Counted from the stretch's first letter, positions 50,941 to 62,652 are shown. The stretch: 64,000 bases of DNA from Phytopythium helicoides (GCA_024867545.1 JANFNE010000009.1:62001-126000); one strand, 5' to 3'. Made by a program: numbers and translations. The notes: a model not told the origin generated them from the letters alone.

Positions 50941-50944
50941 AGGC

Positions 50945-51240
50945 AAGTTTTTTTTTGTTATTTGGGAGGACGGTTTTGATGTGGGCTGCTTGGTGTGGTC
51001 ACGTCAAAGTCGTTCGGTATCTCCCGGACCATGGCGCGGACGTGGATGCTGTGGACAATGGTGGGGCTACTGCACTCATGGACGGGACACATTCAAGTGG
51101 TTCAATATCTTGAGGAAGAACATACTGTCGGCGTGTTTGTTGAAGACCTAGCCGGAAAGTCTGTAGCTCGAATTGCTGCCGAAAGCGGGCATCAAGATGT
51201 GGTGGACATCATGAAATTATTCAACGACAACGACGCGATA
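50945..51240 (+). pseudogene. Ankyrin fragment derived from an ANK D-like gene
   Basis: In shifting frames the DNA reads as the last ankyrin repeats of [38 protein letters not shown], then [13 protein letters not shown] and the characteristic VEDLAGKSVARIAAESGHQD, matching 33620-33900. At least one frame change and a deletion are visible. It ends near LFNDNDAIPLGNAS, where similarity to ANK D stops. Confidence 0.65.
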
Positions 51241-51426
51241 CCACTAGGAAATGCAAGCATGAATCTGTGCATTCGTGGCCACGTCTCTATATCTCATGAA
51301 CAGAGTGTCATGAGCTCTTTTCTTGGCTACGTTTTTCGAGACACAGTGCATGAGCAAAGGCCAGACCATCGTCTTGGTGCACACATTTTGACCATTTCGC
51401 CAACTCGAATACTGCAGCTTCAACGA

Positions 51427-51625
51427 TCAGTTGCTTGCAAACTCACAAAGGAACAGCTGCAAGCCAGGACCTGGTTCGCATGCACCATGCATCGTGATCA
51501 CGTTTGGGTGTCGTAATTGCTGCCACATTTGAGCTTCATCCTCGAACGAGGAGAGGGCTGCCTCCTGCAAGAAAAGCTTGACAACCACATCTGTATCCAG
51601 CCATTTGGCTAGGTATCGCCGGGCC
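51427..51625 (-). pseudogene. Kinase-domain fragment derived from an ANK D-like gene, inverted
   Basis: The minus-strand frame reads LAKWLDTDVVVKLFLQEAAL, SSFEDEAQMWQQLRHPNVIT, then GPGLQLFLCEFASN. This matches ANK D kinase 1 (33320-33515). It lies on the opposite strand from the adjacent ankyrin fragment, so the two halves were inverted relative to each other. Similarity ends at about 51612, followed by GC-rich DNA of unknown origin. Confidence 0.65.
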
Positions 51626-51873
51626 AAGGCGGCCGCGCCACCACCCGCGATGCTCACCGCTCGGCTGGCGACTCCTTCCGGCCCGCGAGTAGCTAACGCC
51701 GCGCTGCATGGGGGGACGAGCGCCGTTCGTACCGTAGCGCAGGCGGGGCACCGTGGCTGGAGAAGAATCGCTGGCGCATGGCATGGCGCCCCCGATTAGG
51801 CATGCTCCGGCGGAAGGGCTGCACTTCGACAAGTATACGTGTTAATAATATGTCAATAATGTGTTCTCTGGAT
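51626..51873. other. GC-rich patch, origin unknown, then AT-rich DNA
   Basis: About 51626-51830 is clearly GC-richer than its surroundings and gives no coherent protein. An AT-rich stretch starting TGTTAATAATATG follows. Confidence 0.3.
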
Positions 51874-52205
51874 TTTATCCAGAGTTGTTACAGGGATTGA
51901 CCGATTTTCGTCTGACTGGAGCCAAAAGCCTTAAACAACTAATAATTGGTTACGCTGTATTGGTAACTTCCATAGGTAAGTATAGTATAAAAACTCTATA
52001 AAAATCATAATGCTGTGTAGAGTGATGGGTACATTTTGCTTTATCCAGAGTTGTTACAGGGATTGACCGATTTTCGTCTGACTGGAGCCAAAAGCCTTAA
52101 ACAACTAATAATTGGTTACGCTGTATTGGTAACTTCCATAGGTAAGTATAGTATAAAAACTCTATAAAAATCATAATGCTGTGTAGAGTGATGGGTACAT
52201 TTTGC
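51874..52205. repeat. Perfect 166-bp direct tandem duplication
   Basis: 51874-52039 equals 52040-52205 base for base. The unit holds TATAAAAA-type AT-rich motifs and no open frame of note. Confidence 0.93.
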
Positions 52206-52556
52206 GTGTCTTCTGTCCGTCCGCAACTTTACCTTCGCGTAACCTTCAACTGCTACATTTAATGTTTCGGGTCTGGGAAAACGAAAAACAAAACTGCTAT
52301 ATACAAAAAACAAGTTCAAAAATTGTCTATACACTGCTATATTATATATAATGTGACTTTCGTATACAGGTAGAAGGTCATGTTGCTCGAAGAGTTTCTT
52401 GGAGATGCGCGAGCGAAGAAGACGCAGCAGCGCAAGGTCACCTTGGCAAGGTGCTGGTGGGGAAGGCGTAGCTCGACAGTGATTCGAGTGCACGGCACTG
52501 CGAGCAGCAGGTGCGCTGCCGCGACGACGTCTACGGGTCCGAGCTGAGCCACGGTG
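52206..52556. other. AT-rich spacer, nothing recognised
   Basis: Contains ATTATATATAATG near 52338. An open frame on the minus strand is not supported by any motif. Confidence 0.3.
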
Positions 52557-54780
52557 GTCGGGAGTGGCACGTCCGCAAGCTCATCTTCAGGCGACGTGAC
52601 GGTGGTGTCGGGCGATTCTGCGAGCACAAGTAGTAGCAGCGGCTCGGTCCGTGTGTCGTCTGGCACGTCGGCGTCTACGGCCGGTTCCGTGTCTGTGTCT
52701 GGCGGCGCGAGCAGTCAGTCAACGGGAGGTTCCGTGTCGTTGTTGAGCGGATCGGGTGTTTCCGGCAGCGGCGATGTGTCCGTGTCTAGCGCCGTGTCAT
52801 CTGGAAGCAGCGTGTCGGGTGCGGTTCGAGTGCAGTCTGGCTCGACTGTGGATGGCGCGTCGGGCGAAGTATTGGTGAGCAGTGGATCCAGCGCGACTTC
52901 TGTCGGCGGCGCTGAGGGCGTTGTCGGCGGCTCTAGCATCTCGGCATCCGGCGGCTCAAGCATCTCGGCATCCGGCGGCTCTGTGTTGGCGAGCGGAGGC
53001 GACTCTGCGAGCGGGTCGTCGGGCAAGTGTATGTGAGCGGCGATGTGTCGTCGTCGAGCGGCTCTAGTGGCTCTCTGCGTGTGCTCGGCGGTACTTCGTC
53101 GAGCGGCGCTGGTGGTGACGCGAACATGTCAAGCGGCAACTTAAGCAGCGGTTTGTCTGCGCGATGCTCGTGTCAAGCGGCTCTGGAGTTGGTATCCGAA
53201 TCATCCAGGGCAGCAGCGTCGGCAGCGACGTGTTGTTGCAGGGCGGATAGGTGGACAGCGCGAGTGCGGCGCAGTCTGTGAAGGTCCTCGGCTCCAGCAA
53301 CGCTCAGGGCGTGGGCGGCAATGTGATGGTGGATGGCGGGTCGTCATCCGGCTCTGTTGGCGGTTCTGTTGTTGCGATGGCTTGTCGACGAGCGGCACAG
53401 TGGTGTTCTCGACGCTCGGTGCTGCGAGCAGCAGCAGTAGCAGCAGCGGCAACGTGAGCGTGACGAGTGGCGACTTTGGCGTGTCGAGTGGGTCCGTGGG
53501 TATTGGAATCGGATCGTCGCTGTAATCTGTTGCCGGCAAGATCGAGGTCGAAGGAGGATCTTCCGTGGATGGCAGCAGCGCGTCCATCTCCCTGTAAAGT
53601 GGTGCGTCGTCGAGTGGCGCGGGCGGCAGCAAGAGCATTCTGAGTGGTGCTAGCGAGTCGACGACAAGCGGCGCGGTGAGCGTGGGTTCAAGCGCTGTGG
53701 CGAGGACGTGGAGAGCGGAGCTGTGCGTGTTTCAAGCAGCTCTGCATCCGGCGGTGACTGGCGACACTAACAGCCTGTCCGGAGAAAGCGCAGCATTCTC
53801 TGACTGCGAGAACTTTGCGTCTGTCGGTAGTAGAGGACACCGTCAACCGGCCACTTCAAGCGAGCCTTGTTGGCGAGGGGCAATTTTATCGTCGGTGGTC
53901 GCATTGCTGCTCGTGCTCGACGAGCGCTGCTATATGCTTTGATCTCCGGCGGCGCATGACGTCGGCGAGTATAGTGGCCACTAACTAGCAGGTGGTCGGA
54001 TAGTCTTGCTGGTAGCTACGCGAAAGGCGTCGTCTCGGCTTCGGGCTGCACTGGAAGTCATTTTGGAGGATTTTGCCCAGGACAGCAGTGTCTGCAGCGC
54101 GAGTTGCGTCGACGTGCCCTTGGAGTCGTCGTCTGCTGCAGCGTCTAGCACAAGCGGTTTGGACGAGAGTAACGCCCGCGTTTTTTGCGGCATCACGACG
54201 GGAAGCACGGGCCGCATTGTGACAATTGCCACGGGTGCGAGCACCTCTAGCGGCGGCGACGGCACGATTTCTGTGCCAGCCTGGAGCAGCGGCAGCGGGG
54301 TCCGAAGCAGCTCTTTGTCGTTGAGCTCGGCATAAACGGTGTCGGTGCCTTGAGCGACGACGTGATTCTGGGAAGTAATGCTTCGTCCTGTGTCGACAGC
54401 GGTAGAGCTGTGGGTGTGACAATCAGCGCTTCGGTGTTGATTTTTTTCAGGCGTGGTGTCGGTGAGTTCTGATGATAGCTCTGACGGCTCCAGCAGATCA
54501 GTAACTATAGGTACAGGTTGAGCACTGGATCATGCGTGGGCAATGTGACCATCGCTGGTAGCTCGTCAAAGTCTCCCGGTCATCTAGGGTCTGTGTCGCT
54601 ACCTCCTAGTCCGGACTGAGTGGAGCAAGTGAGCACTGGCGCACGCCCCACACCAACAAGAAGATTTCTTTCTATCTGGGCTCAACGAGTGCAGTCGGTG
54701 GCGCCACGGTGGCCGTAAATGCTGCATCGTTGAGCACCTCGAGCGGGGAGCAGCTGGTGACGACAAGCATGCCGGACTCT
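52557..54780 (+). pseudogene. Decayed Ser/Gly/Val repeat gene (beta-strand repeat surface protein)
   Basis: The longest open piece (52554-53036) is a run of about 15-17-residue units of the pattern G-S-V-x-V-x-S-G-x-S-x-S-x-S-G, such as GSVRVSSGTSASTA, GDVTVVSGDSASTSSS and GEVLVSSGSSATSVG. The same pattern continues in other frames to at least 54330 (SGSLRVLGGTSSSGAGG; GNVSVTSGDFGVSSGS; GRIVTIATGASTSSGG) and weakly near 54690-54770. Many frame changes and stops interrupt it, and no signal peptide or start is found. The alternation of Val and Ser suggests stacked beta strands. Long Ser/Gly repeat proteins of this sort occur in stramenopiles (family recollection, not checked). It is a relic, not a gene. 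Confidence 0.6.
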
Positions 54781-55330
54781 GTGGTCGAGTCGCTGCTGGA
54801 TGAAATCGCTGACGGGGTACTCCGGCATTTGGCTATGGTGATTAGTGGGGGTAGTGCAGTTGAGAGCCTGTCATGTCTTTTAGCGTTGTGCGGGAATTCC
54901 GTTGAGGCACAAACTCGCATCGGATCTTTGCCAAAGGATATCATCACTTGTAGCTGGTTGTTGGAATTCATCATTGTGCAGTGCTCGTGTACGCTCAGAG
55001 AGAACGGTGTTTGGAGGCCTTGGGTATCTATTCTGCTGGCCTGAATGAGAATACTTGTGAGGTGATCGGTTGCTGTTGAGCATACAAAATTGTAAGTGAC
55101 TACAGCGCCAGAAACAAAGGGTCCAGCATGCTAACGCGCTCTTGATCTTCGCTCGACATGTTCATTTGATCGAAACGCAGCTTAAGCTGGGGGTCCCGCT
55201 GCACGAATATTACTGTGTGATCAGAAAAAAAGTGTTAGCGTTAGGCAATCAGGTCATTGTAGAGGTTTGCTCGTTGGCTGCTCCCTGCGCTCCTTGGCTT
55301 GCTCACTACCCTACTTGATGCCTGGTTGTA
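54781..55330. other. Intergenic, no gene supported
   Basis: The left end may still be remnant of the Ser/Gly repeat gene. No motif seen. Confidence 0.3.
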
Positions 55331-55585
55331 ATGAATTGCGCTCAGCGACTCGTTCTCCTACTTGCGCTTGCTGCCTTGCGCCCGTTAGTACTCCCCAGCT
55401 TGAAATGGAGCTCAGTTGCTCGAGGACCAGGACGCGACCCGCGGTCGTTCGTGGTGGTGCACGTCGGAGACAAGGGCGACATGGAGACGGCGGCGTCCAA
55501 GGGGAGGTTCCGCGCGCACGAAGGGGAGCGCAGATCCTCGACCCGAGGACTCGGAAAAGCTGGTGCCACCGCCTTGTTCAAATGA
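55331..55585 (+). CDS. Possible small secreted protein
   Basis: 84 residues from ATG 55331. The N-terminus looks like a signal peptide (CAQRLVLLLALAALRPLVLP), and the rest is short, basic and GC-rich (RSFVVVHVGDKGDMETAASK, then RRSSTRGLGKAGATALFK). No RxLR-dEER or LFLAK motif and no Cys pattern is seen, so it cannot be called an effector. An opposite-strand frame of equal length exists, so coding is uncertain. Confidence 0.25.
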   Translation: MNCAQRLVLLLALAALRPLVLPSLKWSSVARGPGRDPRSFVVVHVGDKGDMETAASKGRFRAHEGERRSSTRGLGKAGATALFK

Positions 55586-56187
55586 GCTCGATTCGAAAAT
55601 GAAGGCAACGGGCTGGTGGTTTGTATAACTACGTTTTGATTGGATGAAAGTATTTATTTTAGCCCCGATTAAGGGGTATCATTGGCTATAAATCATGCGG
55701 ATCTTCTATAGATGGACCTTCTCGAAGAAGCTGTGAGGGTCCATGGATGTGTGCTTTGCTTCACCAAGGATTAGAGTGCGATGAACAAACTCCAGCGGCG
55801 CCGAAGCCGGTATGGGGTTGTCGCTCAATATATGAAGGACGTGTAGTAGTGATCAAGGCAGTATCAATCAACTGTGTAGAGGAGCTTAGAGTTGTTATGC
55901 GTCGCGGTGCAGTTGACTTGGCGTCGCAGGGAAGGAGATGAGTTGATCTACTTCGTCAACAGCGAGGCTTGCATATGCTGATTCAGAACGTGCGGTTGAT
56001 GACGAATCTGGCGTATAACGTAGCAGCAGAAACTCAATCAGGCAAATGCTAACCGTATCGTCGTCAGCAGCAACCCAAGGCGGGGGGTGTTGGCACTGTC
56101 CGAACAAAACAAGGGATCTGTTCCGGTGCTTCACGGCGCTCAACCACATCCATAGAGATATCAACGCGAAGCTACTTACCACTCATC
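55586..56187. other. Intergenic; uncertain minus-strand exon-like frame
   Basis: A hairpin-like CCCC...GGGG motif lies at about 55665-55675. The minus-strand frame 56182-55895 is open for 95 residues but has no recognisable domain; a GTAAGT near 56180 could be a donor. Confidence 0.3.
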
Positions 56188-56400
56188 CTAGTCACTGGTC
56201 GGTCTCGCCGTGGTGATCAATGCATACTTGAGTACGAGAAGAATCCAATACCGCTGCTGAACGAGCAACTGAATGCGCTTAACAAGACTAATCGCACCAA
56301 CACGGATATTAGTAGTTGCCGTATAAAGCCAATACGCTACAAACCCAAAGCCTAAACCTGGAACTGCAGATCCAGAGTCGTCATTCCCATCGTTAACCAT
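56188..56400 (-). CDS. Possible exon of a small hydrophobic protein
   Basis: From the internal ATG at 56400 the frame reads MVNDGNDDSGSAVPGLGFGF and continues to a hydrophobic segment (YWILLVLKYALITTA). The frame stays open upstream as far as KEADEKRAARSELARAQW, with an ATTAG acceptor-like site before it, which looks more exon-like than chance. No family is recognised, and the neighbouring exons could not be fixed. Confidence 0.25.
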   Translation of the reverse strand: MVNDGNDDSGSAVPGLGFGFVAYWLYTATTNIRVGAISLVKRIQLLVQQRYWILLVLKYALITTARPTSD

Positions 56401-56668
56401 CGCCAACCACTGCGCTCTTGCCAACTCACTTCGAGCTGCTCTCTTCTCATCAGCCTCCTTCTAATCCCTCAAAATGCTACTTCGTGATCTGATCTGATCG
56501 CGATCTCAGCAAGTCCCGTTTTCGTGACGGCTGCAGATTGCTACGCGGTTCAAAATCACCGTAGCAAATACAATGAAATTTCTGGAAATGGTGCAATTGA
56601 TTGATGGGATGCGCCATGTGTGGTACTGCTCGTGAGATATTCACCACCTGAAAACTCAGCAAGATACA
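56401..56668. other. Sequence upstream of the Helitron gene
   Basis: Probably contains the 5' part of the Helitron, but no TC terminus could be identified. Confidence 0.35.
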
Positions 56669-59600
56669 ATGAAGCAGTGGAAGCGTAAAGCGGACAACAT
56701 TGAGACCAAATGTACGACTCGTGGTGCTGCTCAAAAACGACAAGCTCGAAGCAGGCTTTCCCGTGAGCAGGAATCACAAGTTCGTGAGGTCGATCGACAA
56801 CGAACTAGAGAAAGAAGAAGCAGACTGACGCCGAGAGTGTCATCAAGTAACCGTGGCACTGATGAGGAGCAAGACCAGGGAATTGAAAACGATCAATCAA
56901 CATGTAATGATATCTTCGCAGGACTGGCTTCACACGGTTTTTTGGATGGTTTGGACAACACGAATGGGTTCATTGAGATATCTGAGGAAGTGAAGCAGCA
57001 AATCTATCAGCGGTGCTGCAAAGCCATTAGAGTCAACACAGAAGAAGAACTTGTGTGCGCCGTTTGTGACTGCCTTTGTCCAAGATCTAACATCATCCAG
57101 AAAGACATCTCAAAATGTTCTTCCTTGATCGACTCAATGCGACGACGACTGAAGGTCGCAAATGATCTGCCGAATGAACTCAGAGCATTCTATGACTGCT
57201 CCTCTCTGTCGAATGAATTGCAAAACATGATGTTGTCGAAGAAAGGAGTAAAATCTGTGCAAGGGAACGCAGTGTTGAATCTCTGTAGATCGTGCAACAC
57301 TTCACTAAACAACAAGAGTTTACAGAAACCTCCTAAGTTTGCAATTGCAAACGGATTGTTCATTGGAGTGTTGCCAAGTAAGTTCGATGACACAACACTG
57401 ACTGAGAACGCAATGTTAAATCTGACACAACCAAGCCGCTTCCTTTCAGTTGTTCGAGGCGGTAAACACTCTGTAATTAGGTCTCACGCCTATTTATTTC
57501 GCGCATTGCCAGATCCACCAGCGCAATTATTGCCGAGAGAGATCGTGTCGTCAGGCTCTTTTCGTGTTACTATGGTTGGTGCAATGACATCTGCACAGAA
57601 AATTGCTACGTACAAAAAATATGAAGTGAGGTGGCACAGGTTACAGCACCAACTTCAGTGGTATCTCGCGAACAATCATATGTACGCTGCTACAGAACAA
57701 GGCCAGGAACTCGTGGACGACACAATACAATTTACTCGGGTCGTTGTGGATAGAACAGTGGACGAAGCAGAAAGTGGAGATACCAACAGTGATGACCAAG
57801 AGGAACAACCGAAATCTGGCATTTACGGTAAACCCAATTCGACTGGCACCAGTAAGAAAAGTGAATCCCAGGAAATCGCTGATTGCTTAGACAATGTGCT
57901 TGCCCGATTTAACACACCGGGGAGTGCAGGTGATATTGTAACTGCTGAAGAAGAGATTATTGAGCAAGTAGCAAGTGGTATCGTGACCTCTCACAATATC
58001 GAAGGCAACGATGAAGCAATACAGCGTGTTTTGGAGCTTCGCGATGTTGTGGTTTATCGTTCGAATGTGATTCAATCTGACTTTGATCCAAAATACTGGG
58101 CGTTGTCATTTTGTGAGCTGTACCCATTCGGTCGTGGTGGACTCGATGAAAATCGAGAAATCAAAATAGGTCTTGAAGAATACGTCCGTTATTGTCTTAG
58201 ACTCTCATCTCGAAGACATGCCCGCCACCCAACTTTTATGCTCATTGCGTTTGATGTTATCGCGAGACATCGTGCTCTCAATGCTGTATATATAAAAGCA
58301 AAATTGTCTCCTGCAATGGCACGTAGCGCGGCAAATACAGACCGAGACGCATTGCTCGCGCATTGCCTATATAAGCAAGCTCGATTGGAAGCATTTAAAA
58401 ACAATAAGCCGCCGCCTCTTCAACCCGCTGTAAGTCAATCTGTTCAAGACTTATACTCTGGTATATCCACTGGAATGCGAGCGTACTGGGGGTCAAACGA
58501 AGAAAAAACACAATCTCGGGCCGATTTGATGTCTATGATGATGTTCTTGGGGCAGCCAGCTATATTTTTTACAATTTCACCGTGCAGCTCCACTACACTC
58601 AGCATTGCTTACCTCTCCGGAGATTTCAAGCCATCATTTGTTGGTAATGTTGAAAACGAACTCAACAACCAGTTTCAAGTTAGTAAAGCACTCCTTGGGA
58701 AAATTGCTACTGAAAACCCCGTGGCATGCGCAAAATACTTTAATCGAGTGATGAACATGTTTGTTGATACGATTCTGAATTGGGACGTTCAATCCAACTC
58801 TCCTCGTGTTGGAGGCGGCATTTTTGGGTACACAAAAGCGTACTTTGGAGCAGTGGAGAGCCAGAATTCTACTGGTGATCTACACTGTCATATGCTTATA
58901 TGGGTTCACGGACTACCTTCTACCGTGGATGAGTACTATGTGCTTTTACGCAGTCAAGATTTTAAAGATCGAGTGAAGCGCTATGTCGGATCAATTACTA
59001 CAGCATCTGTTCCGATCGGAGCAAGCCTAGAATGCCCATCTTGCAAAGCGTTAACATTGCAACCAGTAGCGTTTACACACCAACACTTTCAACGTCCTTC
59101 TAAAAATGCTTATCGACCACCTACAACAGTGTGTGGTCAGTGCAGCGCTACATATGGGGGGAGTGAACTTCTAGATGCGCGTATTAAAGAGAAGATTGAT
59201 GATGATAGCCGCATTTTGTTATCTGAAGGAAGCATATTTCAGCAAATTGCGCACCCAGAACCGCTCCAACTACCAACCGACAGCACAAGTAATGCCTCGC
59301 TCATATTTTCAAAAGCGCTGCTTACATTTCAGCATCACCGATGGACCCATTCGGTATCATGTTTCAAGAAAACTAAGCGAACACCAACTGGGAAGGTTTG
59401 CCGTATGTTTTTTCCAAAAAGTGTTTGTCCAGAATTGCGTTGGACTAGTGACGATACATTAGAACTTGACCGCGCCCATGGCAATGAGTATGTGAATGGT
59501 TACATACCATTAATCGCGGCGATATTCAAAACAAACCATGACGTCAAGTTTCTCGCTGCTGGTGAAGGTACGCTTTTTTTTTCACATGCTCGTAATCACT

Positions 59601-62430
59601 TTGTTATAGTAGCTGATTCCTATGCTGAGCGACAGGACCTGAAAAAGGGTTTTATATGGTTAAGTACAGCACCAAAGAGCAAAACTCAGTTGAAAATCTT
59701 GCTGCACTCCACGCTAACGCTTTCGATAAGGCATCAAGGGCAGACTTGGACGCGTCTGACACTTTTAAAGTTGGTACTCACCATATTCGATCAATGCTCT
59801 GCTCACTCTCGAACGCTCAAGAAGTATCTGCTCCTTTAGCTGCGTTATATTTGGATCGTGAATCAGCTGTATACTCCTCCCATTCTTTTGTCAAGCTTTT
59901 CCTGGAGTCGGTGGAGCGGGCTGTGAACAATGACGGAGATATTGACGTATTGCTGAGCAGTGATCCGAGTGCGCTCCACGTGTCCAGTCAATATCTGGAT
60001 TACATCTATCGACCAAATTCATTGGAAGAACTATGCTTGGCTGAATATATTCAGTTATGGGAAAAGCGAAGATCAAAAACTGGAATTCAGTTATTACAAT
60101 CACACCCCCAGCAAACAACACACACAATTACCAGACGAAAACTTCCTGTAATGATCACTGTGGTACACGCACGATTGCCAGATATCTCTCAACCCGATAC
60201 AACTGATGATAGTCGAGAAAAATACTATCGACATCTCATGACTCTCTTTCATCCATTTCGTGATGGAGCCGGTTTTCCACGTGATTATTGCTCATTACAC
60301 GACATATTTCATCAGTGGTGGGAATCATCACCCCCTGAAGCCAAAAACTATGCAAAGTATGGTGCAGACTACTATATGTCGCGGAGGATATCACAGACAC
60401 GTACAGACATAGACGTTGAAAGATATCGATCAATTGACGGTGAGTGCGAGTATGATCTTGAAGTTTCGGGTTACAACTCAATCGACGACAAAAATGATGA
60501 TGATGAAGATGTTGATGATGATGAACTTGACGGTGCTCATTATGGGCCAATGGTACAAGGAATAAACCTCGCTGATATTGACAAATCTAGCAGTGCTGCA
60601 ACATTGACAGCACTATCAAGTGGCAAGGCAGATTATCACTTCATTGGCCGATTGGATATTGAGACAATCGATCGAATGGTGGAAGAAGATACAACAGCTC
60701 AAGTTGCCGAAAGTACAGTCTCCGAAATTGAAATGGATCGCCAGATACATCAGACAAGGGTAGAGCTACAGACAGAACTCAAATCATCGGAATGGACGCC
60801 GCTCGACGAAGTAGTAGTGCCTACTGAGTTACCACTTTGCCCTTCGCTCCAAAATGTTTCGCAGTTTTTTAGGCTGAACAAGAAACAACACCAAATATTT
60901 GATCGTGTAGGAACGAAGCTACTTCAATCACTAAACGTCACCACAAGCTCCAATAATCAACAAATGATTGCTTTTCTGGGAGGGTTACCGGGAGCTGGTA
61001 AAAGTCAAGTCATAAAGGCTCTGCAGGTTTTAGCAAACAACTGGAATTATCCTGAAGCACAAGCAACTGTAGCTTTCCAAGGTGTTGCCGCCCAGGCAGC
61101 AAATGGTGACACAATACATCGACTTTTTGGCTGGGGCCTTCATGGACCAACGAAAAACTGGAAACCAAATCAACGCCAAAAAGAGAGATTCGCTCGCTTG
61201 AGGCTCTTAATTATTGATGAAGTTTCCACAACCGATGTGAAGCTGCTCGGAATGATAGACACTGCCCTCCGAGTTTTGTTGGATCGTCCAAATCATTTAT
61301 TTGGTGGTATCGACGTGCTGCTTGTTGGAGATTGGTTGCAACAGCTCCCTGTTTGCGGCGTTCCTTCATATGTCAATGAGCCTCCATGCGCTCAAATCAA
61401 TCGACGTCAAGAACAAGGCTACCGCGACTCACCTACATACTTAAGTCGTCTCAAAGGTATTGAGGCGTATAAATGCATTACGGATGTTGTAATGCTATCG
61501 GAAAATATGCGACATAGAGCTGACGCAACATGGAGAGATATACTTGCAAGATGGCGTTTAGGATTGTACAAGCAAGAAGATCTGGATATCGTGAACTCTC
61601 AGTGCTACCACGAAAACTGGCAGTCAGCGCCGACACTTCATGCTTACTGTCCAATTCTGGTGACTTCAAACGCATTACGCGTGGCGTTCAATGAAAAATC
61701 GACTCAAGAATTCTGTGTCCAGCAACGTGAAACGCTACATCGCTATTCGGCACTGGTATCTAGACCAAAGAATCCTCTGACGTGCTCCCAAAAACGCAGT
61801 TTAAGGACAATTCGAGATGACAAAACTGGAAACCTCGCTATGGTTTTGAATATTGCAGTTGGTATGCCAGTTCAGTGTACAAAAAACCTCAGCAAGCGTT
61901 TTCGACTTGCAAACGGGACAATCGGGATCGTCGTTGGCATTCAAGACGCTCCAGGAGATTCTGTTGATTCAGTTGATAATGATGGAGTAAGAGTCTCCAT
62001 TCATTCGGTTCTTCCCGAAGTCGTTTATATCAAGCTTTTATCTTACATTGACATTGACTTTGTCCCGGGCCTTCCATCAGGTGTTGTACCGGTCAGGCCA
62101 CGCGCTGAGAAAGGCGTAAAAGTTGAAATTATGCAAGACAGATGCTTCGCTGTATCAGTGACACAGATTCCACTAGTCCCAGCGTTTTCTCTCACAACCG
62201 AGAAGTGTCAAGGACTAACTGTGGAAAAAATGATTCTCGGCCCACTCCGACATGCGTCACGAACTCGCCCACAGCGATCAGCGTTTTACGTTGCGGTTAC
62301 AAGGGTAAGGACATTGCGTCAACTGTACTTGATGGAACCACTCAATCTTTTAGATTTAGAGTATTTCAAACCAGTTCCAGACGCGCTACAAGAAACTCAA
62401 CGTTTAGAACGAATGGAAACACAATTATGA
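56669..62430 (+). mobile_element. Autonomous Helitron (coding part); termini not resolved
   Basis: A rolling-circle transposon recognised by a HUH-type Rep fused to a Pif1-like helicase. The element must extend beyond the coding region on both sides, but I could not identify the 5' TC or the 3' hairpin plus CTRR with confidence. A minus-strand ANK gene begins only about 220 bp beyond the stop codon. Confidence 0.85.
56669..62430 (+). CDS. Helitron Rep-helicase, two exons
   Basis: Exons 56669-59567 and 59636-62430 join in frame to a 1897-residue protein. The N-terminal region is basic and has Cys motifs (CAVCDCLCP, NLCRSC). The Helitron-like Rep domain lies around residues 600-760, with FLGQPAIFFTISP, GYTKAYFGAVE and the HUH motif GDLHCHMLIW (about 736-745). 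A Cys cluster follows (CPSCKALTL, CGQCSATYG). The catalytic tyrosine motif, YMVKYSTK (Tyr 973 and 977), sits right after the splice junction. An acidic linker precedes the SF1/Pif1 helicase, with Walker A GGLPGAGKS (about 1415), Walker B LLIIDEVS, LLVGDWLQQLPV and the C-terminal EKCQGLTVEK. All key motifs are present, so the element may be active. A strand-transfer/rolling-circle role is family knowledge. Confidence 0.85.
59568..59635 (+). other. Predicted intron in the Helitron gene, directly before the catalytic tyrosines
   Basis: GTACGC donor, a T-rich tract, GCTGAT/GCTGAG branch-like sites and a CGACAG acceptor; 68 nt, phase 1. Removing it joins AAGEG to PEKGFYMVKYSTK. The intron has no stop in the exon 1 frame, so retention gives a 1056-residue protein that ends at 59839. 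Confidence 0.7.
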
Positions 62431-62652
62431 AATAGAAAAGATAATAGACCGAACGAATCGAAAACTCAGCAAACGCTTCCATTCAGATGTAAGTACGCAA
62501 CCACCCAAGATGATCCAACAAACTTGGTGAAATCGAGCTCACAGTGACTAAGATCGACTTGATACTTAGACTCCAGATCTTTGGAGCTAGATTACCCTCA
62601 CTAGCATCTTTCAAGCTAAATTGAGATAACCCCTGATAGACAAGAATATGAA
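62431..62652. other. Spacer between convergent Helitron and ANK genes
   Basis: Holds a small hairpin CTCCA-GATCTT-TGGAG followed by CTAG (62569-62588), which resembles a Helitron end only loosely. Confidence 0.35.

Noticed and set aside
51839..52205. Solo LTR of a Copia-type element
   Set aside because: A TG-like start and TATA motif are present, but no CA end, target duplication or internal region could be shown.
55331..55585. RxLR or Crinkler effector
   Set aside because: A signal peptide is possible, but neither RxLR-dEER nor LFLAK is present.
59647..59653. GGGTTTT slippery heptamer that could give -1 frameshifting into the Helitron helicase frame
   Set aside because: It would also produce the YMVKY motif, but the 68-nt GT-AG intron explains the frame change and removes an unconserved-looking 24-residue insert. 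Kept only as an alternative.
62569..62588. Hairpin CTCCA/TGGAG followed by CTAG as the Helitron 3' end
   Set aside because: The hairpin abuts CTAG without the usual short spacer, and the next base is A, not the T expected after a Helitron CTRR end.
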